From the NCBI RefSeq assembly GCF_021603645.1, contig NZ_BQHJ01000002.1, forward strand, positions 310,001-374,000: 64,000 bases of DNA, read 5' to 3'. The notes under the pieces are model-generated. The model saw only the letters and a program-made list of their open reading frames with translations. It did no database searches and was not told the origin of the DNA. The position numbers and the translations under genes were made by a program. This document shows positions 18,720-27,689 of this stretch, in pieces. This stretch comes from Pseudomonas pseudonitroreducens (GTDB lineage: Bacteria; Pseudomonadota; Gammaproteobacteria; Pseudomonadales; Pseudomonadaceae). Position 1 is the first letter of the stretch, and every line of letters starts with the position of its first letter.

Positions 18720-20528
18720 ATGGACAACAGTCCCCAGCAGTTTCTACGTGTCCCCACCCCGACGCACGAGAGCCTGAGCTTCTGCAACGCCAATGCGCGT
18801 GAGCTGAAAAACTGGCTGGATCACCTGCCCAAGGCCAACCTCGGGGAAACAGCCCGCCAGCTTTACCAGGGGCTGATCGAACTCAACCAGCTCAAGCTGC
18901 CGGTCGAGACGCGCCTGCAGTTGCTGGAACTGTTCCGCCCGGAAGTCCACTTCGTCTGCCATAACCTGGAACGGCACTTCCTCAACCAATCCATCGTCCT
19001 CGACGAGCGCCCGCGCAAGGTCGCCAACCTCTGCCAGGCCCTGCAGAACCACCTGGCCATCGGCTACAAGCTGATCGTCGTACGCGAAGCTTCGCGCTTC
19101 ACCCGCGAGCGCGCCCAGGTCACCACCGCTGCTATCCAGCGCGCCATCCGCAGCCTCTGCGGCCCGCTGGTGCGCGCCTCGCAGCTGTATTGCCCGGTGC
19201 CGGAAAACCTCTGGCTGGAGCTCCACCAGCTCTACCAGCTTGCCCGCCAGCACGGCCTGCAGCACACGCCGGTGCGTGATGCCCTGGCGCGTCAGTCCCA
19301 GGGGCTGTCCATCGAACAGTCCTACCTGGTGGCGCTGATGCTCGGCTCCGCGCGCTGCAACCAGATGCGTCAGAACAACATCGCCCGTGTCGCCGAAGTC
19401 CTCGAGGGCTGGACGGCGCAGGTGAAAGTCCAGGCCGCCGATGCGCCCTCCACCCTGTTCGTGGTGGTGCCGCAGGTCGACGGCCCGCCGCGCTACCGCA
19501 CCCTGTTCAAGGAAAGCGACCTCGCCGGCAGCCTCGGCATCGACCCGCAGCCGCTGGTGGACCTGATCCGCGAGTACCTCCTGTTGCCGCCGGAAAGCCG
19601 CGCGCAGGCGCGCCTGAAGGTTCCCGAAGGCGTCAGCGTCGACCTGCTGCAGCACCTTGCCGCGGCCTGGGGCGATATCGCCGAACGCACCTTTCACCGC
19701 ACTCCCGGCCAGGGCCAGCTGACCCTGTGCATCGGCATGAGCGCCCTGCATTACTTCCTCGCTGGCCGCAGAAGCTTCAACGACGTGCTGAAGATCCAGG
19801 TGCAGGAACAGGTACCGGCCTTCAAGGCCGACGTGAAGGATGCCTGGTCCGGCGCCTTCGACGCGCAGAAGGTCAACGACTGGCAGCCCGGCATGCCGCT
19901 GGAGGAAATCGAGTACACCGCACCGCGCGCCAACGACGACAGCGGCCTGAACGTGGCGCAGGAATCCCCGCGCGACGACTACCCGGTGTTCACCCTGAAC
20001 ATCGTCAACCACAGCCCCGGCGGCTACTGCCTGACCTGGCCGAAGGATATCCCCAGCCAACTGCAGGCCGGCGAGATCCTTGGCATCCAGGACACCCCGG
20101 AGCACAGCTGGAGCGTCGCCGTGGTGCGCTGGATTCGCCAGGTCCGTGGCGGCGGCACGCAGATGGGCATCGAGCTGATCGCTCCGCTCGCGCAACCCTG
20201 CGGCCTGCAGTTGCTGCGCAAGACCGAACAGGGCAGCCAGTATCTGCGCGCCCTGCTGCTACCGGAGATCGCCGCGATCTCCCGCCCGGCCACCGTCATC
20301 ACCCCGCGCCTGCCGTTCCAGGAAGGCAATCGCGTGCAGCTCAACCTGCAGGGTGACGAGCGTCGCGCTACCCTGACCCGCAAGGTCACCGCCACTGCCA
20401 GCTTCACCCAGTTCGAATACCAGGCGCAGGATGCAGCCGGCACAGCGAGCGATAAGCCCATCACAGCACCGAATGCTCGCGGCGCTGGCGGGGAGGAAGA
20501 CTTTGACTCGCTCTGGAAGTCTCTGTAG
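18720..20528 (+). CDS. Conserved protein upstream of fimX, with PilZ-like C-terminal motif
   Basis: The 602-residue cytoplasmic protein has a long helical N-terminal region (about 1-340) and a C-terminal β-rich region. Within the latter, NHSPGG (about residue 425) matches the second PilZ c-di-GMP motif [D/N]xSxxG, but I see no RxxxR ahead of it, so nucleotide binding is uncertain. A homologue stands immediately before fimX in P. aeruginosa, where it is uncharacterised. The 65-bp spacing to fimX on the same strand suggests co-expression and a possible link to type IV pilus or c-di-GMP function. Start at the ATG at 18720 (MDNSPQQFLR). Confidence 0.7.
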   Translation: MDNSPQQFLRVPTPTHESLSFCNANARELKNWLDHLPKANLGETARQLYQGLIELNQLKLPVETRLQLLELFRPEVHFVCHNLERHFLNQSIVLDERPRKVANLCQALQNHLAIGYKLIVVREASRFTRERAQVTTAAIQRAIRSLCGPLVRASQLYCPVPENLWLELHQLYQLARQHGLQHTPVRDALARQSQGLSIEQSYLVALMLGSARCNQMRQNNIARVAEVLEGWTAQVKVQAADAPSTLFVVVPQVDGPPRYRTLFKESDLAGSLGIDPQPLVDLIREYLLLPPESRAQARLKVPEGVSVDLLQHLAAAWGDIAERTFHRTPGQGQLTLCIGMSALHYFLAGRRSFNDVLKIQVQEQVPAFKADVKDAWSGAFDAQKVNDWQPGMPLEEIEYTAPRANDDSGLNVAQESPRDDYPVFTLNIVNHSPGGYCLTWPKDIPSQLQAGEILGIQDTPEHSWSVAVVRWIRQVRGGGTQMGIELIAPLAQPCGLQLLRKTEQGSQYLRALLLPEIAAISRPATVITPRLPFQEGNRVQLNLQGDERRATLTRKVTATASFTQFEYQAQDAAGTASDKPITAPNARGAGGEEDFDSLWKSL

Positions 20529-20593
20529 ATTCCAGGCGATCCCCTTTCGTCGCCTTTTTGCTGCCGTCCAGCGCGGTATAAGCAGTCTTCTCC

Positions 20594-22666
20594 ATGGCCA
20601 ATGAAAAGAAAACCATCCGCCTGCTGATCCTGGAAGACTCGCAGAACGAAGCCGAGCGCCTGGTCAGCCTGTTCCGCAACGCCGGTCGTGCGACCCGCGT
20701 TCACCGCATCACCTCCAGCGAAGACCTGACGGACATCCTGTCCCAGGGCTGGGACCTGCTGATTGCAGCCCCCGAAGCCGAGGCGCTGGAGCCGAGCGAA
20801 GCGCTCAGCACCATCCGCCGGCAGGCCAAGGATATTCCCTTCATCCAACTGGTCAGCGGCAACGACTCCGATGCCGTCACCGAGGCCCTGGCCCTCGGCG
20901 CGCAGGACGCCCTGCCGCAAGGCGAGGACGAGCGGCTGATCCTGGTGGCCAACCGCGAGCTGGCCAACCTCGAGGAGCGCCGCGCGCGGCGTGCCGCCGA
21001 AGTCGCGCTGCGCGAAGCGGAGAAGCGTTGCCAGTTGCTGCTGGACAGTTCGGTCGACGCCATCACCTACGTCCACGACGGCATGCACATCTACGCCAAC
21101 CGCGCCTACGTCGGCCTGTTCGGCTACGAGGATGCCGAGGAGCTGGAAGGCATGCCGATGATCGACCTGATCGCCGGCTGCGACCAGGCCAACTTCAAGG
21201 ACTTCCTCAAGGGCTATCAGACCACCGAGGACAATGCCGACCTCGCCTGCAGCGGTATCCGCAGCGACGGCCAGGCCTTTGCCGCGCGCATGACCTTCTC
21301 GCCGGCCACCTATGACGGCGAGCCGTGCATCCAGGTGGTGATCCGCGCCGAGTCGGACAACGCCCAGCTCGAGGAAAAACTCCGCGAAGTCAGCAGCCAG
21401 GACCTGGTTACCGGCCTGTTCAACCGCGCCCACTTCCTCGACCTGATGGACACCGCCGTGGAGCGCGCAGTGACCGCCGGACAGCCGGCGACCTTCGCCT
21501 ACATGCTGCTCGATCGCGCCCAGGCCCTGCAGCTGGAACTCGGCGTCGCCAGCATCGACCTGCTGCTGGCGGACCTGGGCAACCTGCTGCGCGGGCAGTT
21601 CCCGGAGCAGGCGCAACTGGCCCGCCTCAGCGACGACGTGTTCGCCGTGCTGTTGCCGGGCGAAACCCCAGAGCAATCGGTCCCGCGCTTCAACGCCCTG
21701 CTGAAGAAAGTCGAAGGCCATCTGTTCGACATTCATGGCCGCACCGCGCAGATCACCCTGTCCATCGGTACCGCCGGGCTCGACGAGAAGACCACCCGCG
21801 CCCAGGAAGTCATCGAGCGCGCCCACCGCGGCGCCGATGAAATCGCACAGAAGGACGGCAACGGCCTGAAGGTTTTCAACCCGGCCGACGAACTGGCTGC
21901 CGCCGCCTACCGTGGCGACATCAGCGCGATCATCCGCCAGGCGCTGGAGCAGAACAGCTTCCGCCTGCTGTTCCAGCCAATCATCAGCCTGCGCGGCGAC
22001 ACCCACGAGCACTATGAAGTACTGCTGCGCCTGCTCAATCCGCAGGGCGAGGAAGTGCCGCCGGCGGACTTCCTCAATGCCGCCAAGTCCAGCGGCCTGG
22101 CCGAGAAGATCGACCGCTGGGTGCTGCTCAATTCCATCAAGCTGCTCTCCGAGCATCGCGCCAAGGGGCATGAGACCAAGCTCTTCGTGCACCTCTCCGG
22201 GCCCAGCCTGCAGGACCCGGAACTGCTGCCGTGGCTGAGCGTGGCGCTGAAGGCCTCGCGCTTGCCGGCCGACGCGCTGATCGTGCAGATCAGCGAGCCG
22301 GACGCCATCGCCTACCTGCGCCAGGCCAAGGTGCTGAGCCAGGGCCTCGCCGAGCTGCACTGCCAGGTCGCGCTGTGCCAGTTCGGTTGCGCACTCAACC
22401 CGTTCAACACCCTCAAGCATATGAACGTCGACTTCGTGAAGGTCGACGGTTCCTACGTGCAGGACCTGAACACGGCGGAGAACCAGGAAAACCTGAAGAC
22501 CCTGATGGCCAGCCTGCACGCCCAGGCCAAGCTGACCATCGTCCCGATGGTGGAAAGCGCCACCGCGCTGGCCACCCTGTGGCAGGCCGGCGCCAACTAC
22601 ATCCAGGGCCGCTACCTGCAGGGCCCGAGCCAGGCGATGGACTACGATTTCGCCTCGGACGAGTAA
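20594..22666 (+). CDS. fimX: FimX, degenerate GGDEF/EAL c-di-GMP receptor for type IV pili
   Basis: FimX binds c-di-GMP and promotes type IV pilus assembly and twitching at the pole. The 690-residue protein has a REC-like domain (about 8-120) without a clear phosphoacceptor Asp, a PAS domain (about 140-255), a GGDEF domain whose signature is SDDVF (near residue 347) and an EAL domain whose signature is EVL (YEVLLRLL, near 474). Both catalytic sites are therefore degenerate, which matches the known FimX, a c-di-GMP sensor rather than an enzyme. Length and EVL position agree with P. aeruginosa FimX (about 691 residues). Confidence 0.95.
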   Translation: MANEKKTIRLLILEDSQNEAERLVSLFRNAGRATRVHRITSSEDLTDILSQGWDLLIAAPEAEALEPSEALSTIRRQAKDIPFIQLVSGNDSDAVTEALALGAQDALPQGEDERLILVANRELANLEERRARRAAEVALREAEKRCQLLLDSSVDAITYVHDGMHIYANRAYVGLFGYEDAEELEGMPMIDLIAGCDQANFKDFLKGYQTTEDNADLACSGIRSDGQAFAARMTFSPATYDGEPCIQVVIRAESDNAQLEEKLREVSSQDLVTGLFNRAHFLDLMDTAVERAVTAGQPATFAYMLLDRAQALQLELGVASIDLLLADLGNLLRGQFPEQAQLARLSDDVFAVLLPGETPEQSVPRFNALLKKVEGHLFDIHGRTAQITLSIGTAGLDEKTTRAQEVIERAHRGADEIAQKDGNGLKVFNPADELAAAAYRGDISAIIRQALEQNSFRLLFQPIISLRGDTHEHYEVLLRLLNPQGEEVPPADFLNAAKSSGLAEKIDRWVLLNSIKLLSEHRAKGHETKLFVHLSGPSLQDPELLPWLSVALKASRLPADALIVQISEPDAIAYLRQAKVLSQGLAELHCQVALCQFGCALNPFNTLKHMNVDFVKVDGSYVQDLNTAENQENLKTLMASLHAQAKLTIVPMVESATALATLWQAGANYIQGRYLQGPSQAMDYDFASDE

Positions 22667-22705
22667 GCGGAAGTTACGGCGGAGCTCCAGTATTGGGGTT
22701 GATCG

Positions 22706-22766
22706 ATCGCGGACAGAGTCCGCTCCTACCCCCGGCCTGAGCGTAGGAGCGGACTCTGTCCGCGAT
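22706..22766. repeat. REPIN, family B (GTAGGAGCGGACTCTGTCCGCGAT), inward order
   Basis: Two inverted copies of a 24-bp element (22706-22729 and 22743-22766) separated by 13 bp. It lies between the convergent genes fimX and serB. Confidence 0.9.
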
Positions 22767-22807
22767 TGGGTTGGCTCCACGCCGAACCATCCGTAGCATG
22801 CGAAAAC

Positions 22808-22837
22808 AAAAAAGCCGCCCCTTGGGGCGGCTTTTTT
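22808..22837. terminator. Bidirectional terminator between fimX and serB
   Basis: Stem AGCCGCCCC / GGGGCGGCT with a TT loop, flanked by A- and T-runs on its two sides. It sits between convergent genes and should stop both transcripts. Confidence 0.9.
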
Positions 22838-22858
22838 GCAGCGACAACTCAGCGCTGG

Positions 22859-24070
22859 TCAGGCACCTTCGCGATCGCGGAAGCCGAGCAGGTAGAGGAT
22901 GCCATCCAGCCCGAGGGTGGAGATCGCCTGCTTGGCCGACTGCTTGACCAGCGGTTTGGCGCGGAAGGCCACACCCAGGCCGGCCAGACCGAGCATCGGC
23001 AGGTCGTTGGCGCCGTCGCCCACGGCAATCGTCTGCTCCAGCTGCAAGCCTTCCTTCGCTGCCAGCTCGCGCAGCAGGTCGGCCTTGCGCTGGGCGTCGA
23101 CGATGGGCTCGATGGCCACGCCGGTCAGCTTGCCGTCGACGATCTGCAGCTCGTTGGCGAACACATAGTCGATGCCCAGCTTCGCCTGCAACTGCCTGGC
23201 GAAGTAGCTGAAGCCACCGGAGAGAATGGCGGTCTTGTAACCCAGGCGCTTGAGCTCGGCGAACAGGGTCTCGGCGCCTTCGGTCAGGCGCAGCGAGGCG
23301 CCGATCTCTTCCAGCACGTCTTCGGAAAGCCCCTGCAGCAGCGCCAGACGCTCCTTGAAGCTGGCACGGAAGTCCAGCTCGCCACGCATGGCGCGCTCGG
23401 TGATCTCGGAGACCTGCTCGCCGACGCCGGCGGCCTTGGCCAGCTCGTCGATCACTTCGGCCTCGATCAGCGTCGAGTCCATGTCGAACACCGCCAGGCG
23501 ACGGTTGCGGCGGAACACCGAGTCCTGCTGGAAGGCGATGTCGACGTTCAGCTCCTGGGCCACGCTGAGGAACTCGGCGCGCAGCGCCACAGGGTCGGCC
23601 GGTTCGCCACGCACGGAGAATTCGATGCAGCCCTTGCCCTGGTCGGCCGGCATGTCCAGCGGCATGCGCCCGGACAGGCGATCGATCTGGTCGATGTTCA
23701 GGCCGTACTTGGCGGTGATCGAGCTGACCCGCTGCAACTGCTCGGCGGTTACCCGGCGAGTCAGCAAGGTGACGATGTGGCGCGGCTTGCCCTGGCCACC
23801 GACCCACTGGCGGTAGTCGTCTTCGGAGACCGGCGTGAAGCGCACCTGCTGATCGAGTTCGTAGGCCGTGAACAGCACGTCCTTGAGCACCGAGGAAGCC
23901 CGCTGGTTATCCGGGATTTCCACCAGGATGCCGAAGGAAAGGGTGTCGTGGATTACCGCCTGGCCGATATCGAGGATGTTCACGCCACCCTGCGCCAGGA
24001 CGCCGGTAATGGCTGCGGTGAGGCCGGGGCGGTCTTCCCCGGTGATGTTGATCAGGACGATCTCGCGCAA
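22859..24070 (-). CDS. serB: SerB, phosphoserine phosphatase with N-terminal ACT domains
   Basis: Last enzyme of serine synthesis: hydrolyses L-phosphoserine. The 403-residue protein has two ACT-like regulatory domains (about 1-180, VLINITGEDRPGLTAAITG) and a HAD phosphatase domain with motif I DMDSTLIEAEVIDELA, motif II ILSGGF and motif IV GDGANDLPML. The start is a TTG at 24070: the encoded (M)REIVLINITGEDRPG is the normal SerB N-terminus and GGCGGAG lies upstream at good distance, while the nearby ATG is out of frame. It is divergent from the YtjB/AhpA-like gene, as serB is in E. coli. Confidence 0.95.
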   Translation of the reverse strand: MREIVLINITGEDRPGLTAAITGVLAQGGVNILDIGQAVIHDTLSFGILVEIPDNQRASSVLKDVLFTAYELDQQVRFTPVSEDDYRQWVGGQGKPRHIVTLLTRRVTAEQLQRVSSITAKYGLNIDQIDRLSGRMPLDMPADQGKGCIEFSVRGEPADPVALRAEFLSVAQELNVDIAFQQDSVFRRNRRLAVFDMDSTLIEAEVIDELAKAAGVGEQVSEITERAMRGELDFRASFKERLALLQGLSEDVLEEIGASLRLTEGAETLFAELKRLGYKTAILSGGFSYFARQLQAKLGIDYVFANELQIVDGKLTGVAIEPIVDAQRKADLLRELAAKEGLQLEQTIAVGDGANDLPMLGLAGLGVAFRAKPLVKQSAKQAISTLGLDGILYLLGFRDREGA

Positions 24071-24293
24071 GGCGCTGTCTCCGCCATGGAAAAAAGGCGC
24101 TCATTCTACCTGCTTTCAGTGCCTGCGGATGCTCCGCTCGCCCGCCCGCGCAGCGCCACCGCCGATCGGAATGCACGGTGGATCGGTGCGGCACGCCGAC
24201 TTTCGCCGCCTTGACAGCGCCTGCGGCGCTTTGCCCCCCGGTAGGGCCTCGTTATACTGCCCCGCATCTGCCCTAGAGAAGACCGAGCCCGCT

Positions 24294-25862
24294 GTGACCC
24301 GGCCCACCTCCGTCAAGCCCGACAATTTCTTCCTGCTGCTCTTCCACGCCCTGCGTCAGCGCCGCGTGCCGATTGCCCTGCGCATCGCCGTCCACAGCTT
24401 GCTGTTGGTGGCCACGGCCCTGGTGATCTATGCCTGCGTGATGGGCCTGCAGTTCAAGCAGGCCATGCAGCAGCAGGCCGACGCCCTCGGCCAGAGCCTG
24501 ACCACGCAGACCGCGCAGTCAGCCACCGAGTTGCTGGTGTCCAATGACATCCTCAGCCTCAACGTGCTGCTCAACAACCTGACCAAGAACCCGCTGGTGG
24601 CCCACGCGGCGATCTACAGCGTGGACAACCGCATCCTCGCCGAGTCCGGTACGCGGCCCAAGCAGGGCCTGCTGGGCGACGCCGAAGGCCTGTACTCCAC
24701 GCCCATCACCTTCCAGGAAGTCATCGCCGGCCACCTGCGCATCAGCCTCGACATGCATCAGTTCGAGCAGCCGATGACCGTCAGCCTGCAGAGCATGGGA
24801 CTCATCAGCCTGATCCTGTTGCTGCTCACCCTGACTTTCGGCCTGCGCCTGGGGCGGCAGATTTCCACACCCCTGTTACAACTTCGCGTCTGGCTTCGCG
24901 ATCCGGACGACAGCGCGCCGGGCGCCGGTCTGCAGAACGAGATCGGCGATCTCGCCCGCCAGCTGCAAGCTCGCCTGGCGCCGGAGAAGCCGCCGGCCCC
25001 CGAGCCGGTGGTCAGCGCCCCCGCGCCGCGCGCGAAAGCGCCGGCCAAGGCCGGCAAGCCCGCTGCCAGGGAGCCGGTGCTGGAAGCCAGCGGCGCCACT
25101 GACGAACACGAATTCGACGAGAACATCTTCTCCGACGACGAGCTGCTCGCCCCCGCCGCACGCCGCAAGACCGACGCTGAAGACGACTTCCCCGAGGAAG
25201 AATTCGAGGCGGTGACGGAAGAGGAAGCCGAGGACGAAATCGGCGTCGAGGAAGAAGAACCCGAAGCCGAGCCGGAGCCGGTTTCCGCCGGCACCAGCGC
25301 GGTGCTCGCCGTACAACTGGGCGCCCAGGAACAGCTACGGCGCCTGCCGCGTGCGCGCCTGGTCGACCTGCTGGAACGCTACCGCGACTGCCTGGAGCAG
25401 GCCGCGCGCCTGTACAAGGGCACGCTCTACACCCTCAGCGACGGCGGTAGCCTGATCCTTTTCCACAGCCGCGACCAGGACGAGGAGTTCCTCACCAATG
25501 CACTGTGCTGCGGCGAGCTGATGCGCGCCCTCGGCCACGCCCTGCAGATCGAGGTTGCCGACAGCGGCATCACCCTGCAACTGCAGCTGGGCCTGGTGCT
25601 GGGCGAAGACGTCGCCGACCTGGAACAGGCCGAACTGCTGCAGGATTCCTCTGCCCAGGACGCCCTGGCCCTCAGCCAGCACAGCCGCAACCTGCTGCTG
25701 GTGGAAAAATCCATTGGCGACGACGAGAAGGTCCGCGAGCGGGCACGCATCCGCCCCATCGCCAGCCCGGAAAACGCCTGCTGCGTGGAATGGCTGAAAG
25801 AGCCCTATCCGTCCATGCTGGAGCGCCAGCTCTCGCGCATGCGCGCCCTGCGCACCACCTGA
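24294..25862 (+). CDS. SMP/YtjB (AhpA)-family membrane protein with acidic linker and cyclase-like C-terminal domain
   Basis: Homologue of the membrane protein encoded divergently from serB in many gammaproteobacteria. The 522-residue protein (GTG start at 24294, followed by TRPTSVKPDN) has one membrane helix at about 31-52, a periplasmic sensor-like loop (53-165), a second helix at about 166-187 and a HAMP-like stretch. A Pro/Ala then very acidic linker (about 230-330, many Glu/Asp) precedes a globular domain at about 336-450 (VLAVQLG, DLLERYRDCLEQAARLYKG, GGSLILF, ITLQLQLGLVLGE) laid out like a class III nucleotide cyclase but without the metal-binding Asp residues. The E. coli form lacks this tail. 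The cyclase resemblance is inference. Confidence 0.75.
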   Translation: MTRPTSVKPDNFFLLLFHALRQRRVPIALRIAVHSLLLVATALVIYACVMGLQFKQAMQQQADALGQSLTTQTAQSATELLVSNDILSLNVLLNNLTKNPLVAHAAIYSVDNRILAESGTRPKQGLLGDAEGLYSTPITFQEVIAGHLRISLDMHQFEQPMTVSLQSMGLISLILLLLTLTFGLRLGRQISTPLLQLRVWLRDPDDSAPGAGLQNEIGDLARQLQARLAPEKPPAPEPVVSAPAPRAKAPAKAGKPAAREPVLEASGATDEHEFDENIFSDDELLAPAARRKTDAEDDFPEEEFEAVTEEEAEDEIGVEEEEPEAEPEPVSAGTSAVLAVQLGAQEQLRRLPRARLVDLLERYRDCLEQAARLYKGTLYTLSDGGSLILFHSRDQDEEFLTNALCCGELMRALGHALQIEVADSGITLQLQLGLVLGEDVADLEQAELLQDSSAQDALALSQHSRNLLLVEKSIGDDEKVRERARIRPIASPENACCVEWLKEPYPSMLERQLSRMRALRTT

Positions 25863-25912
25863 CCCCCAATAGAAAGAGAGGGGGTCGCCAGGCCCCTCGT
25901 GGAACGGACTCC

Positions 25913-26449
25913 ATGACCACCCTGATCACTCACCCCCTGCCCGTGCTGGCAGTGGGCCTCGCGCTTGGCTCGCGCCTCATTGCGCCGCGACTGCTGCTCG
26001 CCGGCATGCTGGCCGCCTGCCTGCCCGACCTCGACGTGGTCGCCTTCAAGCTGGGGATTGCCTACCACGATGCGTTCGGCCATCGCGGCTTCAGCCACTC
26101 CTTACTGTTCGCGGCGTGCATGGGTGTGCTCGGGGCGCTGGGCTGCCGCCTGCTGGACAGCGGCCCGCTGAAAGCCGGCCTGTGGATCGGCCTGGCGACC
26201 GCATCCCATAGCGTGCTGGATGCGATGACCGACGGCGGCCTGGGCGTCGCGTGGTTCTGGCCCTGGAGCGAGCAGCGCTACTTCCTGCCGCTGCACCCCA
26301 TCGAGGTTTCGCCCATCGGCCTGTCGCGATTCCTCAGCCAACGCGGGCTCGACGTGCTGCTCTCCGAGGCGCGCTGGGTCTGGTTGCCCTGCCTGGGTGT
26401 GGCGCTGGCCGGCATCGGCATGCGCCGCCTTCTCCGCCGGGACGCCTGA
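25913..26449 (+). CDS. YdjM-like membrane-bound metal-dependent hydrolase
   Basis: The 178-residue protein has four probable membrane helices and His/Asp residues at the membrane face: CLPDLDVVAF, GHRGFSHSL and ASHSVLDAMTDGG. These match the LexA-binding/YdjM family of inner-membrane hydrolases, whose substrate is unknown. The start is the ATG at 25913 (MTTLITHPLP). It follows the SMP-like gene by 50 bp on the same strand and may share its transcript. Confidence 0.8.
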   Translation: MTTLITHPLPVLAVGLALGSRLIAPRLLLAGMLAACLPDLDVVAFKLGIAYHDAFGHRGFSHSLLFAACMGVLGALGCRLLDSGPLKAGLWIGLATASHSVLDAMTDGGLGVAWFWPWSEQRYFLPLHPIEVSPIGLSRFLSQRGLDVLLSEARWVWLPCLGVALAGIGMRRLLRRDA

Positions 26450-26450
26450 C

Positions 26451-27689
26451 TCAGCGCTTGCCGAGCTGCGCCTGGACCTGGTCGAGCAGCGAAGCCTGCG
26501 CTCCCGGCAGTGGCAACTGCGCGCTGTAGCCGTGGAAACTGGCGAACCGCGCCTGGTAATCCAGCTCGAGCTGGAAGCGGTTATCCCAGCCGGGCGAATC
26601 TTCCGGCATCAGTTGATCGCAATCATTCAGCGCCTGCAGCGACTCGCAGGGCTTGTACGCCTGCGGGTAGACCTGGCGCTTCCAGAGCACCCACGGCGAC
26701 AGCGACAGGCCGGCGAGGCGATTGCGCCGCAGGTCCAGCTCCAGCAACTGCAGCAACCCGTTGCCGCCCAGGTACTGGTGCTGGTAGTCGACCATTACCA
26801 TGTCCACGCTGTGTCCCAGGTCATTGAGCATCCGCGTGTGCACGGCGCCGTCGGCATGGGCGTTCAGGGTGAGGAATATCTGGTCGTTGCGGCGAATCAG
26901 CCGGTCCCATAGCAGCGCTCCGCTGGCATTGTCCTCGCGGGACAGCTCAGCCATGCCGTTGGCACCGCGTTGCAGGATGCTGTGCGAAGCGAGGATCACC
27001 GGTACGTGCGGATGTTCGTCAATGACACTCTGTGCCCATGCCAGAGTCGCCTCTGAAGGGCTCCAGTCCAGCGCCAGCAGCAGGAACGACTGGCCGTAGC
27101 GCTGGAACAGATGCACCTGGCTCAGCCCCTTTGGATCGCTGCCCACATAGGTGCTCTGCCAGGCGGCGCGCTCGGGGCCGAAGTGGTCCTTGAAGCGATC
27201 GAGGAAGGAGCGACGGTCATCCGTGCTGGCCTCCTCATGCACGTCACGCTCGCCCGTGGCGATGCTGTAGGGCACGCCGCGCTCTTCCAGCGTGCGCATG
27301 GCGCCACTGGCGGTCTGCCACTGGGTGGCGACACCGGCGTTCTCCACCACGTCGCCGAGGTGGACCACCAGCGGAACCTGCAGCAGCTCGGCATGCTTCG
27401 CCAGCCAGTAGGTCTGGGCGAAGAACGCCAGTGCCGGCTGGTACGGCAGGTCGGGGAAGCGTTGCTCGCTGCGGAACAGATGGCGCTTGCGGTGGTTGTT
27501 CTCCGCATAGAACTGGGTGTCCGGCAGCAACGGCAGGACGAAGCTGCCGCCGCCGGAGACGATCTCCAGGGGCGGCAGGGGGTGCTGGCGGAAGAATGCC
27601 TGGTCCCGTTCGACCACGTCCTGGGTATCGGAGTCGTCGCAGCCCCCCAGCAGCAGGCAGCAGGCAAGTAGGGAAGTCAGTACTTTCAT
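26451..27689 (-). CDS. Metallophosphoesterase lipoprotein
   Basis: Probably an outer- or inner-membrane-anchored phosphoesterase facing the periplasm. The 412-residue protein (ATG at 27689, MKVLTSLL) has a type II signal with lipobox LLGGC (Cys about 17) and a calcineurin-like fold: LLPDTQFY, VVHLGDVVENAG, SIATGERDVH (in place of the usual GNHD), ILASHS and NAHADGAVH. The ATG overlaps the stop of the upstream GT39 gene by one base (TGATG), so it is translationally coupled to it. The substrate is not evident; coupling to a lipid-linked-sugar transferase suggests an envelope phosphate ester. Confidence 0.75.
   Translation of the reverse strand: MKVLTSLLACCLLLGGCDDSDTQDVVERDQAFFRQHPLPPLEIVSGGGSFVLPLLPDTQFYAENNHRKRHLFRSEQRFPDLPYQPALAFFAQTYWLAKHAELLQVPLVVHLGDVVENAGVATQWQTASGAMRTLEERGVPYSIATGERDVHEEASTDDRRSFLDRFKDHFGPERAAWQSTYVGSDPKGLSQVHLFQRYGQSFLLLALDWSPSEATLAWAQSVIDEHPHVPVILASHSILQRGANGMAELSREDNASGALLWDRLIRRNDQIFLTLNAHADGAVHTRMLNDLGHSVDMVMVDYQHQYLGGNGLLQLLELDLRRNRLAGLSLSPWVLWKRQVYPQAYKPCESLQALNDCDQLMPEDSPGWDNRFQLELDYQARFASFHGYSAQLPLPGAQASLLDQVQAQLGKR

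Noticed and set aside
20594-22666. Active diguanylate cyclase/phosphodiesterase.
   Set aside because: Both catalytic motifs are altered (SDDVF and EVL), as in the known receptor FimX.
20024-22780. A 918-codon open frame on the minus strand opposite fimX.
   Set aside because: The fimX frame carries REC, PAS, GGDEF-like and EAL-like domains; the antisense product has none and is driven by codon bias.
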